This document shows, piece after piece, positions 1-6,211 of a DNA stretch of 6,530 bases. The DNA lies in the NCBI GenBank assembly GCA_937894795.1, contig CALCQV010000026.1, positions 1 to 6,530 of the forward strand, in the 5' to 3' direction. Below the pieces are notes generated by a model. That model was not told the DNA's origin. It saw nothing but the letters and a program-made list of their open reading frames with translations, and did no database searches. A program made the translations under genes and the position numbers. Within the stretch, counting starts at the first letter, position 1, and each line of letters opens with the position of its first letter. The stretch comes from an uncultured Bacteroidales bacterium. GTDB taxonomy: Bacteria; Bacteroidota; Bacteroidia; Bacteroidales; Lentimicrobiaceae.

Positions 1-371
1 GGCATGAGCTTATCTGTGCCGGCTGACACAAACATATATTTCACATCAGCAAACAGAGGCATCACACTCCATTCATAATATTCATATCCTATGCCCAGGC
101 CGGTATAGAGCTTTGGGCTTATCTGCCAGCCGTTGACCATTGTAAGCGAAGGAATGGGCAGAAAACCGTTTTGCCCCTGTCCGAAAAGCAATGCTACCGA
201 AGTGATGTTGTAATATCCATGCTGCTTGTCCGATGTTGCCTCAGAAGCTCCGCCAATGCGGACATCGCCATTCTTCAAAAGAATTGCAACCGTCTCACCG
301 GACTGAGCCGATGAAACGATTGCAATAAACATCAGAACCAAAACAAGCGCAAACTTAGCAGACTTAATCAT
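1..371 (-). CDS. Outer-membrane beta-barrel-like protein, N-terminal part (runs off the left edge)
   Basis: I translated this frame by hand; it starts at the ATG at 371-369 and stays open for 123 codons to the window edge, so the C-terminus is missing. Residues 1-22 form a signal peptide (a lysine-containing start, then a hydrophobic stretch ALVLVLMFIAIV, with likely cleavage at SSA|Q). The mature part alternates aromatic, glycine and polar residues (for example LYTGLGIGYEYYEW followed by VMPLFADVKYMF), as in small Bacteroidota outer-membrane barrels of the porin-family type. The start lies two bases after the stop of the LVIVD lipoprotein gene, and a possible AGGA ribosome-binding site falls inside the end of that gene, so the two are almost certainly co-transcribed and perhaps translationally coupled. 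An export function is well supported. The exact family and role are not; a small adhesin-like or structural barrel is possible. Confidence 0.75.
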   Translation of the reverse strand, partial: MIKSAKFALVLVLMFIAIVSSAQSGETVAILLKNGDVRIGGASEATSDKQHGYYNITSVALLFGQGQNGFLPIPSLTMVNGWQISPKLYTGLGIGYEYYEWSVMPLFADVKYMFVSAGTDKLM

Positions 372-373
372 CT

Positions 374-1666
374 TTAATTTCCTACGGGTATCTGGCTGAT
401 CAGCCTCAATGAATCAAGATCACTGTAATCATATTGATATAAACCGTCGGCTCCGATTAGCATCAGCAATCCATTTACCGGTATTACATCATAGGTTTTA
501 ATGTCGGCAAAATGGGCAATCTGATTCATATGGATAGCCATGGGATCAGTAGCATCGTATATTTTCAGGCCTGCATCTCCATCACAGATAAACAGTATAT
601 GATTGTCAATGCCCAATCCATGAGGGTTGAACATAGGATATGATTTGACCAGGAACGGATTGGTAAGTGAAGAGATATCCACAACATCGAGCTGATTGCT
701 GAAGCCATTGCATGTAGTTCCTGAGCGCAGGGTTACATAAGCATAATTACCTTCAATGACTACAGGATCACATGAGTTGATATGGTTGAACGAAGAGACG
801 AAAACCGGACTGGCCGGTGAGCTCACATCGTATACCAGCATGCCGGTGGTTGTGCCCATGAATAGTTTGTTCTGATAGGGAAAGAGGGTTTCAACTTCGC
901 GGTCGAGGTACAGTTCACTGCCCGCTGTTATGCCGGGTACCGTGGTGAGGTTAAATAGTTTAAGAGTATTATTGTGCAAGGTATAGAGATAATCGTTGCT
1001 CAGGGTAAAACGGGCCATGGAGCCACCAATACCTGTAGTGGATGGATTGATGCTAACCTCATTCTGACCAATGGAAGGTACCCCGACATTATCATAAGTC
1101 ACACGTCCCAGTCCATAGCCATTTTCCTTTTCAACTACCTCGGTAACATCGCGGGTTTCCCAACCTACCACTACGCCTTTCTCAAAATCAAGACCGTAGA
1201 CCGGATAAGTGTAATCAGGCATAGGCGGGAGTACATTGGGGAATGCATTTTCTACCCGGTCAATCTCTGCAGGGTTGGAAGGGTCAGAAATATCTATGGC
1301 AACCAGATCAATATAGCTGTCGGCGAAAAGCACATTACCCTTTACAGCCATGTCAATATTACCTGGGATTTCAATGAAGTTAAGGTTAACCGGTGCTTCA
1401 GGATTGGTGTTGTCAATGACATGAATGCCTTGCTGAAATTCATTGATGAAGATGAAGTTGTCCTTAAAATAGATTTTTCCGGGATTGGTAAGGGCCAGTG
1501 GTGATGTTTTTACCACGGCACTGCGGAATTCATCAAAGCCCATTACAACAGGTACATTGGCTTTGTAAGTAATCTCCTCATAGGTTCTGTCCTGACAGGA
1601 GGTGAAGATACCTGTTATCATTACCATCAGGAACAGGAATGTATTTACCGGCAGTTTTGTTTTCAT
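374..1666 (-). CDS. LVIVD-repeat lipoprotein (beta-propeller-like)
   Basis: The 430-residue protein begins with a lipoprotein signal (hydrophobic residues 9-21, lipobox FTSC with the lipidated Cys at residue 24), so the mature protein should be anchored in the outer membrane, facing the periplasm or the surface. The rest is made of repeats ending in a hydrophobic-x-hydrophobic-Asp, then a (D/N/S)xxxP turn, as in the LVIVD repeat family: around residues 80-92 (GIHVIDNTNPEAP), 121-132 (LVAIDISDPSNP), 276-287 (MLVYDVSSPASP), 326-337 (LDVVDISSLTNP), 367-375 (LKIYDATDP) and a weaker one near 409-416. Such repeats are predicted to fold as a propeller; their molecular function is not established. 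Residues 140-215 are less repetitive and may be an insertion. The gene follows the anti-sigma gene after a 58-bp gap that holds its own ECF-type promoter, and is followed after 2 bp by a barrel gene. It is probably an output of the neighbouring sigma system. Confidence 0.85.
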   Translation of the reverse strand: MKTKLPVNTFLFLMVMITGIFTSCQDRTYEEITYKANVPVVMGFDEFRSAVVKTSPLALTNPGKIYFKDNFIFINEFQQGIHVIDNTNPEAPVNLNFIEIPGNIDMAVKGNVLFADSYIDLVAIDISDPSNPAEIDRVENAFPNVLPPMPDYTYPVYGLDFEKGVVVGWETRDVTEVVEKENGYGLGRVTYDNVGVPSIGQNEVSINPSTTGIGGSMARFTLSNDYLYTLHNNTLKLFNLTTVPGITAGSELYLDREVETLFPYQNKLFMGTTTGMLVYDVSSPASPVFVSSFNHINSCDPVVIEGNYAYVTLRSGTTCNGFSNQLDVVDISSLTNPFLVKSYPMFNPHGLGIDNHILFICDGDAGLKIYDATDPMAIHMNQIAHFADIKTYDVIPVNGLLMLIGADGLYQYDYSDLDSLRLISQIPVGN

Positions 1667-1691
1667 TTTTCTTCTTCGTGTTGTGTTACAA

Positions 1692-1720
1692 TAAGATGCT
1701 GGTTAGGTTGTTAAGTTGCA
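1692..1720 (-). promoter_or_regulatory. Candidate ECF sigma promoter for the LVIVD lipoprotein gene
   Basis: Read on the minus strand this is TGCAACT-N14-GCATCTTA. The same 15 bases at the same spacing occur upstream of the sigma gene at 3733-3761. The layout fits an ECF promoter: a GCAAC -35 block, 16 bases, then a CATCTTA -10 block. Transcription would start near 1685, leaving a leader of roughly 20 bases before the ATG at 1666. The element sits in the gap just after the anti-sigma stop codon. Assignment to the neighbouring sigma factor is inference. Confidence 0.65.
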
Positions 1721-1724
1721 CAGG

Positions 1725-3149
1725 TTATAGTTTGAATCTGAGCCCTGTTTGGAAAGAAGGCCATGCCACATGAGAGCTACGGATATTGTATGGTTGTGTT
1801 TTATTCAGATAAAACACCTGAACACCGCCCTGTCCGAATAGATATAATTTACCGGTCAGCCTGAATTCACCTCCGAGACCGGTAATGGTAGAAAGCTGAA
1901 TACCGCGTATTGCATGATTGGTGCTTTCAGTTTCAGTAAGCTTATTGTTGTTATAGGTATCGACATACCAACGGCCGGCAATGCCTTTTTCAAGAACCAG
2001 CCATTGCAATGCGTAAAGTTCAAATCTTTTGCGCTCAAGGAAGCTGTAACGCACGCCTACCGGAATACCCAGGTAATAAAGCTCATTGCGGTATTTGCGA
2101 TAGAAGGAGCTTAGGTCATCCGTTTTAACACTGAAACCCAGACGGGTATATGTAATACCGGTTTCAATACTCAGCCGGCGGGCAATTCTCTTGTCGATGG
2201 TTATACCCAGTGTCAGCGGGGCATTGTGAACAGTATTTTCAATCTCCTCAAAATATGAGGTGCCATTGGCGAGGCTGGCGGTAAAGTCGTCGTGACTATA
2301 GCGGCTGCCATTATCGGTAAGGGCCTCCTTATTCTGTGTCAGGTCAAGGCCTGACGATAAGCTGTAACCCATAGCCAGGCTCCATGATGCATCAGAAGCA
2401 CCTGCAACAGGTGGTTCAACGGGAACAGGGGTAATGGGAAGCCTGAGCTCAAGCGGTTTTTCAGCCAGATCAATGGGTTGCTCAATATTTTCATCCTGCA
2501 CTTTGGCAAGATCGGTGCCATTCACGACAGTATCAATGGTCTGTATTGCCAGGTCATTGCCGGTGTTTGTGTTTACAGCATCAGTATGCACAGGATTTGT
2601 ATGCACAGGATCCGTGATAGCCAGATCAGCTTCCGGCCGGTTGATTTGAACAACCGTCTCTCTTTCAGAATCTTTCAGAGGAACAGTAATACGACGTGTT
2701 TTGGTCAGATTCTCAGGTTGTGAAGAATTGACCGATTTGGTTCCTACAGATGTAGATGGCTGTATTTTATGGATGGATGTTTTCTCAACATCTGATGATG
2801 GAGTTTTTGTACCATCATGATTGTTAGAATCTTCCGGATTATATTTGATCTCTTTGGTGGTGGCAGTCCTGTCGGAGATAACTTTTCTATTGGGGCTTTG
2901 CAGCAAGTCGGTAGTAAACCAGGTGACTCCAAGTCCGATAAGGAGGAGGAGAGAAGCGGCAATGGAAGTAGTGCGGATAAGCAATACCCGGCGACGGTGT
3001 ATATGAAGCCCGTCTTCTATTTTATTCCATAAACCGGCAGGAGGATCGGCCTCAAAGTTATGGAGGGTATTGCCCACAACATCTTTGAAGTTATCCTTAT
3101 CCTGTTGGTTATTGTAATTATCCTGCATTGTCAATCTATTTTCTTTCAT
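1725..3149 (-). CDS. Dual membrane-spanning anti-sigma factor with C-terminal outer-membrane barrel
   Basis: The 474-residue protein has three parts. Residues 1-54 are cytoplasmic, hydrophilic and carry the Bacteroidota anti-sigma signature FEADPPAGLWNKIE (32-45), ending in a basic patch HRRR (51-54). Residues 55-78 are one strongly hydrophobic transmembrane helix with the basic residues on its N side, so the remainder is periplasmic. Residues 80-250 are a low-complexity Ser/Thr/Asn/Pro linker. Residues 252-474 look like an outer-membrane beta-barrel domain (repeated GY/GI strand starts, EKGIAGRWYVDT, and a terminal strand ending GLRFKL). This matches the dual membrane-spanning anti-sigma (Dma) architecture described in Bacteroides, where one chain links the inner and outer membranes and restrains its partner ECF sigma factor. 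The gene starts directly after the stop of the sigma gene, which identifies the partner. No Shine-Dalgarno is visible. Met8 (ATG at 3128-3126) is an alternative start, and the signature lies downstream of both. Confidence 0.82.
   Translation of the reverse strand: MKENRLTMQDNYNNQQDKDNFKDVVGNTLHNFEADPPAGLWNKIEDGLHIHRRRVLLIRTTSIAASLLLLIGLGVTWFTTDLLQSPNRKVISDRTATTKEIKYNPEDSNNHDGTKTPSSDVEKTSIHKIQPSTSVGTKSVNSSQPENLTKTRRITVPLKDSERETVVQINRPEADLAITDPVHTNPVHTDAVNTNTGNDLAIQTIDTVVNGTDLAKVQDENIEQPIDLAEKPLELRLPITPVPVEPPVAGASDASWSLAMGYSLSSGLDLTQNKEALTDNGSRYSHDDFTASLANGTSYFEEIENTVHNAPLTLGITIDKRIARRLSIETGITYTRLGFSVKTDDLSSFYRKYRNELYYLGIPVGVRYSFLERKRFELYALQWLVLEKGIAGRWYVDTYNNNKLTETESTNHAIRGIQLSTITGLGGEFRLTGKLYLFGQGGVQVFYLNKTQPYNIRSSHVAWPSFQTGLRFKL
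2568..2612 (-). repeat. 15-bp tandem repeat coding for pentapeptides in the anti-sigma linker
   Basis: Two nearly identical 15-bp units (plus-strand start GTATGCACAGGAT at 2584 and 2599) are flanked by a third degenerate copy. They encode DPVHT-NPVHT-DAVNT, residues 180-194, in the disordered periplasmic linker. The 15-bp period keeps the frame, so copy number could vary without breaking the protein. Confidence 0.75.
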
Positions 3150-3218
3150 TCAATCGTTTCTGTAGCCAGGCTCTTGCCCTTGCATATTGTGATTTTGAAG
3201 TCCCTTCACTGATATCGA
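3136..3218 (-). other. Frameshift site and out-of-frame remnant of sigma region 4
   Basis: The codons for G-S end at 3216. Then two bases (AT, 3215-3214) precede a second frame that reads 25 codons, ISEGTSKSQYARARAWLQ and seven more residues, then TAG. Family members normally have three residues (such as M-L-G) between EIGS and ISEG, so nine bases are expected where two are seen, a net loss of about 7 bp. The ancestral stop would overlap the anti-sigma gene by 14 bp. There is no homopolymer at the site. Confidence 0.8.
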
Positions 3219-3695
3219 GCCTATTTCCTTATGGGAATATTCTTCCACAGCGTAGAGGTTGAATACCGTCCTGAAACCAACGGGCATTTCGTTAATCAGC
3301 TTATAAAGAACATCAGACGGCACATGGTATTTATTATCGTCATCCTCTTCATTCTCAGTGCTTATAACAGCAGCATTTATAAATTCAGCATGCTGTTGAT
3401 CGGCATCCGACAATTCGAGGCTATTGCGTAAAATATCTTTTTTACGCAGTGACTCAAGTGCCGTATTAACTATAATTCTTCGCATCCAGCCTTCCAAAGA
3501 ACCCTGTGACTTAAAGCTATTGAGTTTCATGAAAATCCTGATGAAACCCTCCTGCATGAAGTCCTCAGCCATACTCTTGTCGGAAGCATACCTAAGGCAT
3601 ACTCCAAACATCTTCCGGGCATAGGTATCATACAGAAGCTTCTGGGCTTTCGCGTTGCCTGAAAGGCATTCCTTTAAGAGATTGTCTTCATTCAT
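3150..3695 (-). CDS. ECF (sigma-70 family) RNA polymerase sigma factor, frameshifted in region 4
   Basis: The N-terminal 160 residues are a normal ECF sigma factor. Region 2 covers about residues 13-85 and includes RYASDKSMAEDFMQEGFIRI (35-54), followed by GSLEGWMRRIIVNTALESLR typical of the Bacteroidota ECF group; an acidic linker lies at 113-120 and the start of region 4 at 128-160 (NEMPVGFRTVFNLYAVEEYSHKEIGS). From residue 161 on, the protein (ISVKGLQNHN...) no longer resembles the family. The expected continuation ISEGTSKSQYARARAWLQ... is encoded in another frame at 3213-3139, ending at TAG 3138-3136. The stop used here (TGA, 3152-3150) abuts the anti-sigma ATG. As read, the recognition helix that contacts the -35 element is lost, so the protein would be inactive or altered unless the shift is an error. 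The start at 3695 fits family length; no Shine-Dalgarno is visible. This is the first gene of the four-gene minus-strand cluster. Confidence 0.85.
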   Translation of the reverse strand: MNEDNLLKECLSGNAKAQKLLYDTYARKMFGVCLRYASDKSMAEDFMQEGFIRIFMKLNSFKSQGSLEGWMRRIIVNTALESLRKKDILRNSLELSDADQQHAEFINAAVISTENEEDDDNKYHVPSDVLYKLINEMPVGFRTVFNLYAVEEYSHKEIGSISVKGLQNHNMQGQEPGYRND

Positions 3696-3732
3696 CGGTA
3701 ACCCGGAAGCCTGTATATGTTCGAACCATCGT

Positions 3733-3761
3733 TAAGATGCAACCCGATCCATTTAGTTGCA
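3733..3761 (-). promoter_or_regulatory. Candidate autoregulated ECF promoter of the sigma/anti-sigma operon
   Basis: Read on the minus strand this is TGCAACT-N14-GCATCTTA, the same as the element at 1692-1720. It would start transcription near 3726, about 30 bases before the sigma ATG at 3695. ECF sigma genes commonly transcribe their own operon, so an identical element here and at a downstream gene of the cluster supports a small self-regulated regulon. The -35 GCAAC and a GTTGC overlapping the -10 also form a 5-bp inverted repeat with a 12-base loop (minus-strand reading), which may be chance. Confidence 0.65.
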
Positions 3762-3835
3762 TGATATAAAAGTACATAATTTACTCTTTTGTGAAAAAGC
3801 TTTAAAAGCAGGATTTAGGAACAATGTCTGAAACC

Positions 3836-3868
3836 TGTGTTCTGGTTAACGATGCAGATATAAGTTTA
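3836..3868 (+). promoter_or_regulatory. Weak candidate housekeeping promoter for the carboxylase operon
   Basis: TGTG (3836-3839), 21 bases, then TAAGTTTA (3861-3868) resembles the Bacteroidota housekeeping pattern TTTG / TAnnTTTG with one mismatch in each block. It would give a leader of about 100 bases before accC. The 278-bp divergent gap (3696-3973) shows no other convincing plus-strand promoter, and no terminator or ORF; it contains a run of eight T at 3910-3917. Confidence 0.25.
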
Positions 3869-3973
3869 GTGTTTAAACAAAAAGGGATGGTTGTTGTTAA
3901 TATGCAGTCTTTTTTTTAAGGGGAAATCCGTTGATTTGTCTTTATAACTTACTAACAATCATAGATATTCTGT

Positions 3974-5458
3974 ATGATCAGAAAAGTACTGGTAGCAAAC
4001 CGTGGTGAGATAGCGGTAAGGATAATGAGGTCGTGTCGTGAAATGGGCATTCGCACGGTGGCTGTATATTCAGAAGCCGACAGGTCGTCAATGCACGTAC
4101 GCTATGCCGATCAGGCCTTTTGCATAGGACCGGCGCCATCAGTTGAGAGCTATCTCAACATAGATAAAATAATTGAAGCCGCCAAGGCCTCAAATGCCGA
4201 CGCCATACACCCCGGTTACGGCTTTCTATCAGAGAATGCAGAATTCTCTGACCGTTGCGATCGTGAAGGAATCATATTCATTGGTCCCAACTCACACGCC
4301 ATAAGGCAGATGGGCGACAAGATAACTGCCCGTAAGACTATGATGGCGGCGGGAGTTCCTGTAGTGCCCGGCACCATTGATAAGATCAATGATGAAGACG
4401 AAGCCCTGAAGATTATAGAGGAGATTGGGCTGCCTGTGATGATTAAGGCTACTGCAGGCGGCGGCGGTAAGGGAATGCGACTGGTGAAGCGCACTGAGGA
4501 TATTTTGAGTTCACTCCGTATGGCACAATCAGAAGCACGCAATGCCTTTGGCGACGATTCCGTTTACATTGAGAAATATATAGAATCACCCCATCATATT
4601 GAATTCCAGATACTGGCCGACAAGCTGGGGAATACCATACACCTTTTTGAACGTGAATGCTCTGTACAGCGCCGCCATCAGAAGGTGATTGAAGAAACAC
4701 CATCACCGCTGCTTACCCCTGAGATCAGGAATGAAATGGGACAGCATGCTGTGGCAGCAGCCAAGGCAGCCGGTTATTACGGTGCCGGCACCATTGAGTT
4801 TATTGTGGATGATAACCTCAATTACTACTTCCTTGAGATGAATACCCGCCTCCAGGTGGAGCACCCCATAACCGAAAGGGTGGTGGGCGTTGACCTGGTG
4901 AAAGAGATGATTGGCATTGCCAACGGTGAGCCCCTTCCTTATAAACAGGGCGACCTGAAGCAAAGCGGCCATGCCATCGAGTGTCGTATTTATGCAGAGG
5001 ACCCCGACAATAACTTCATGCCCAGCCCCGGTACCATACGCCATATCACCGAACCCCTCGGACTGGGTGTGCGCCATGATGGGTATGTGTATGAAGGATA
5101 TACCATTCCTATTTATTATGACCCCATGATATCCAAACTTATTGTCTGGGCAAAAACCAGGGAAGAGGCCATAAACAGGATGAGCCGTGCCCTGCACGAA
5201 TATAAGATAACCGGCGTTAAAACATCCATCAGATTCCTCGCCCGTATCATGGAAACACCCGATTTCATGTCAGGAAAGTACAATACACATTTCATTGAGA
5301 AAAACCACGATTACCTGATGGCGGAGCCTGATTGCGACGGACAATGTGAGGATATAGCCCTTATAGCTGCCTACCTTGATTATACCCGTCAGCTGTCGAA
5401 GGTATCAACCAATGGTGCTGCCGCCAAGCCTGTAAGCAGGTGGAAAGAGGTGAGGTAA
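3974..5458 (+). CDS. accC: Biotin carboxylase subunit of acetyl-/propionyl-CoA carboxylase
   Basis: This enzyme uses ATP and bicarbonate to carboxylate biotin on the carrier protein; it is cytoplasmic. The 494 residues cover the full family: an N-terminal biotin carboxylase domain (MIRKVLVANRGEIAVRIMRS, HPGYGFLSENAEF at 79-91), an ATP-grasp domain with Lys116, the glycine-rich loop ATAGGGGKGM (159-168), Lys158, the metal/ATP ligands Glu275 and Glu288, and the catalytic stretch EMNTRLQVEHP (288-298) with Arg292 and Glu296, then the C-terminal domain with Arg338 in ECRIYAEDP (336-344). All the active-site residues I can place by analogy with E. coli AccC are present. A tail of about 45 residues after 450 extends beyond the E. 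coli form and is common in Bacteroidota homologues. The start is fixed by the conserved N-terminus. It lacks the biotin domain, which is encoded separately downstream. A pyruvate carboxylase A-type role is less likely given the next genes. Confidence 0.95.
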   Translation: MIRKVLVANRGEIAVRIMRSCREMGIRTVAVYSEADRSSMHVRYADQAFCIGPAPSVESYLNIDKIIEAAKASNADAIHPGYGFLSENAEFSDRCDREGIIFIGPNSHAIRQMGDKITARKTMMAAGVPVVPGTIDKINDEDEALKIIEEIGLPVMIKATAGGGGKGMRLVKRTEDILSSLRMAQSEARNAFGDDSVYIEKYIESPHHIEFQILADKLGNTIHLFERECSVQRRHQKVIEETPSPLLTPEIRNEMGQHAVAAAKAAGYYGAGTIEFIVDDNLNYYFLEMNTRLQVEHPITERVVGVDLVKEMIGIANGEPLPYKQGDLKQSGHAIECRIYAEDPDNNFMPSPGTIRHITEPLGLGVRHDGYVYEGYTIPIYYDPMISKLIVWAKTREEAINRMSRALHEYKITGVKTSIRFLARIMETPDFMSGKYNTHFIEKNHDYLMAEPDCDGQCEDIALIAAYLDYTRQLSKVSTNGAAAKPVSRWKEVR

Positions 5459-5463
5459 TTAAA

Positions 5464-5519
5464 TTGTTCATTGTTCTTTGTTCATTGTTCATTGTTCATG
5501 GTTCATAGTTCATGGTTAA
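5464..5519 (+). repeat. Array of eight 7-bp repeats (TTGTTCA type) between accC and the biotin carrier gene
   Basis: Eight heptamers lie head to tail without a gap: TTGTTCA, TTGTTCT, TTGTTCA three times, TGGTTCA, TAGTTCA, TGGTTAA. The first five are nearly identical and the last three diverge. The array starts 5 bp after the accC stop and fills nearly half of the 129-bp gap. The rest of the gap (5520-5587) is AT-rich without a clear promoter or hairpin. Confidence 0.9.
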
Positions 5520-5587
5520 TGATTAAGGAGAAGAATTAGGATTTCGAATTAGAGCTGTATTAAATATATATCTTATAATTAAAAAGG

Positions 5588-6091
5588 ATGGAAATAAATA
5601 TTGATGGAAGGACTGCCATTGTTCAGGAACTGGGACGTAACGGCAATGTGGTTACCATGATGGTTGATGATGAAGTGTATGAAGTGGATGCATTGCGTGT
5701 TGCGGAAGGTATCTACTCCATTCTGTACAAGGGCCGGTCGTACAATATTGAGATGATAGCCGACAGCTCCACCAGGCATTATACCGTCAACTCTTGGTAT
5801 AACACCTATAAAGTGGAGGTGATTGATGCACAGACCCGTTATCGCCAGAGCCGGGAGATGGGCACACATGCCGATGAGGGTAAGGTGATAGTATCACCAA
5901 TGCCCGGCAAGGTGGTTAAACTGCTTGTGGCTGAGGGTGATACCGTTGAAGCCGGCCAGACACTCATCATCATCTCAGCCATGAAGATGGAGAGTGAATT
6001 CAAGGCACGCGTGAGTGGGGTGATCAAACACATTTCAGTGACTGAAGGCCAGACCATTGATGCCAACAAGGAACTTATTGTTATTGATTGA
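5588..6091 (+). CDS. Biotin carboxyl carrier protein of an acyl-CoA carboxylase
   Basis: The 167-residue protein carries biotin between the biotin carboxylase and the carboxyltransferase. The C-terminal biotinyl domain (about 98-167) holds the hallmark AMKM (131-134) with Lys133 as the biotin attachment site, preceded by the PMPGKV turn (104-109) and followed by GVIKHISVTEGQTIDANKEL. Residues 1-90 form a separate N-terminal domain (GIYSILYKGRSYNIEMIADS at 41-60), similar in style to the part preceding the biotin domain in propionyl-CoA carboxylase alpha chains, which probably binds partner subunits. There is no Ala/Pro-rich hinge of the E. coli AccB kind. The upstream region is A-rich (AAAAAGG before the ATG). 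Its position between biotin carboxylase and carboxyltransferase genes confirms the role. I give no symbol because accB and the pccA C-terminal portion are equally apt. Confidence 0.92.
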   Translation: MEINIDGRTAIVQELGRNGNVVTMMVDDEVYEVDALRVAEGIYSILYKGRSYNIEMIADSSTRHYTVNSWYNTYKVEVIDAQTRYRQSREMGTHADEGKVIVSPMPGKVVKLLVAEGDTVEAGQTLIIISAMKMESEFKARVSGVIKHISVTEGQTIDANKELIVID

Positions 6092-6211
6092 GAACTTCTT
6101 GCCCGTTACCGGTTACCCGGATCATGACAGCCAGCCATCATAAAAATGGACAAGATCATGGAAAATTAAACATAGAATTAAACCTGACAATTAAAGAATA
6201 AACCAATACTG

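Noticed and set aside
974..1504. Long plus-strand open frame of 176 codons opposite the LVIVD lipoprotein gene.
   Set aside because: It has no recognisable domain and lies wholly antisense to a well-supported repeat protein; it is best explained as a shadow frame.
1985..2020. Anti-sigma barrel residues ALQWLVLEK look unlike the usual small/Gly-rich strand here, and another frame reads MAGS, hinting at two compensating shifts.
   Set aside because: The main frame stays open and returns to a good family match (EKGIAG) within a few codons. Without an alignment this could be ordinary divergence.
3150..3218. Programmed ribosomal frameshifting as the explanation for the two frames in the sigma gene.
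   Set aside because: There is no slippery heptamer or pseudoknot at the junction, and rejoining the frames would still leave the helix-turn-helix 2-3 residues short.
3905..3925. Run of eight T followed by AAGGGGAAA, considered as a terminator.
   Set aside because: No GC-rich stem precedes the T run, and it lies in a gap between divergent genes where no plus-strand transcript needs ending.
4703..5197. Minus-strand open frame of 164 codons opposite accC.
   Set aside because: It is antisense to strongly conserved biotin carboxylase motifs, with no protein features of its own.
6101..6160. Short direct repeats (GTTACC twice, GATCATG twice) in the gap before the carboxyltransferase gene, considered as an operator or attachment site.
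   Set aside because: The units are only 6-7 bp, are not symmetrical and match nothing known; chance is sufficient.
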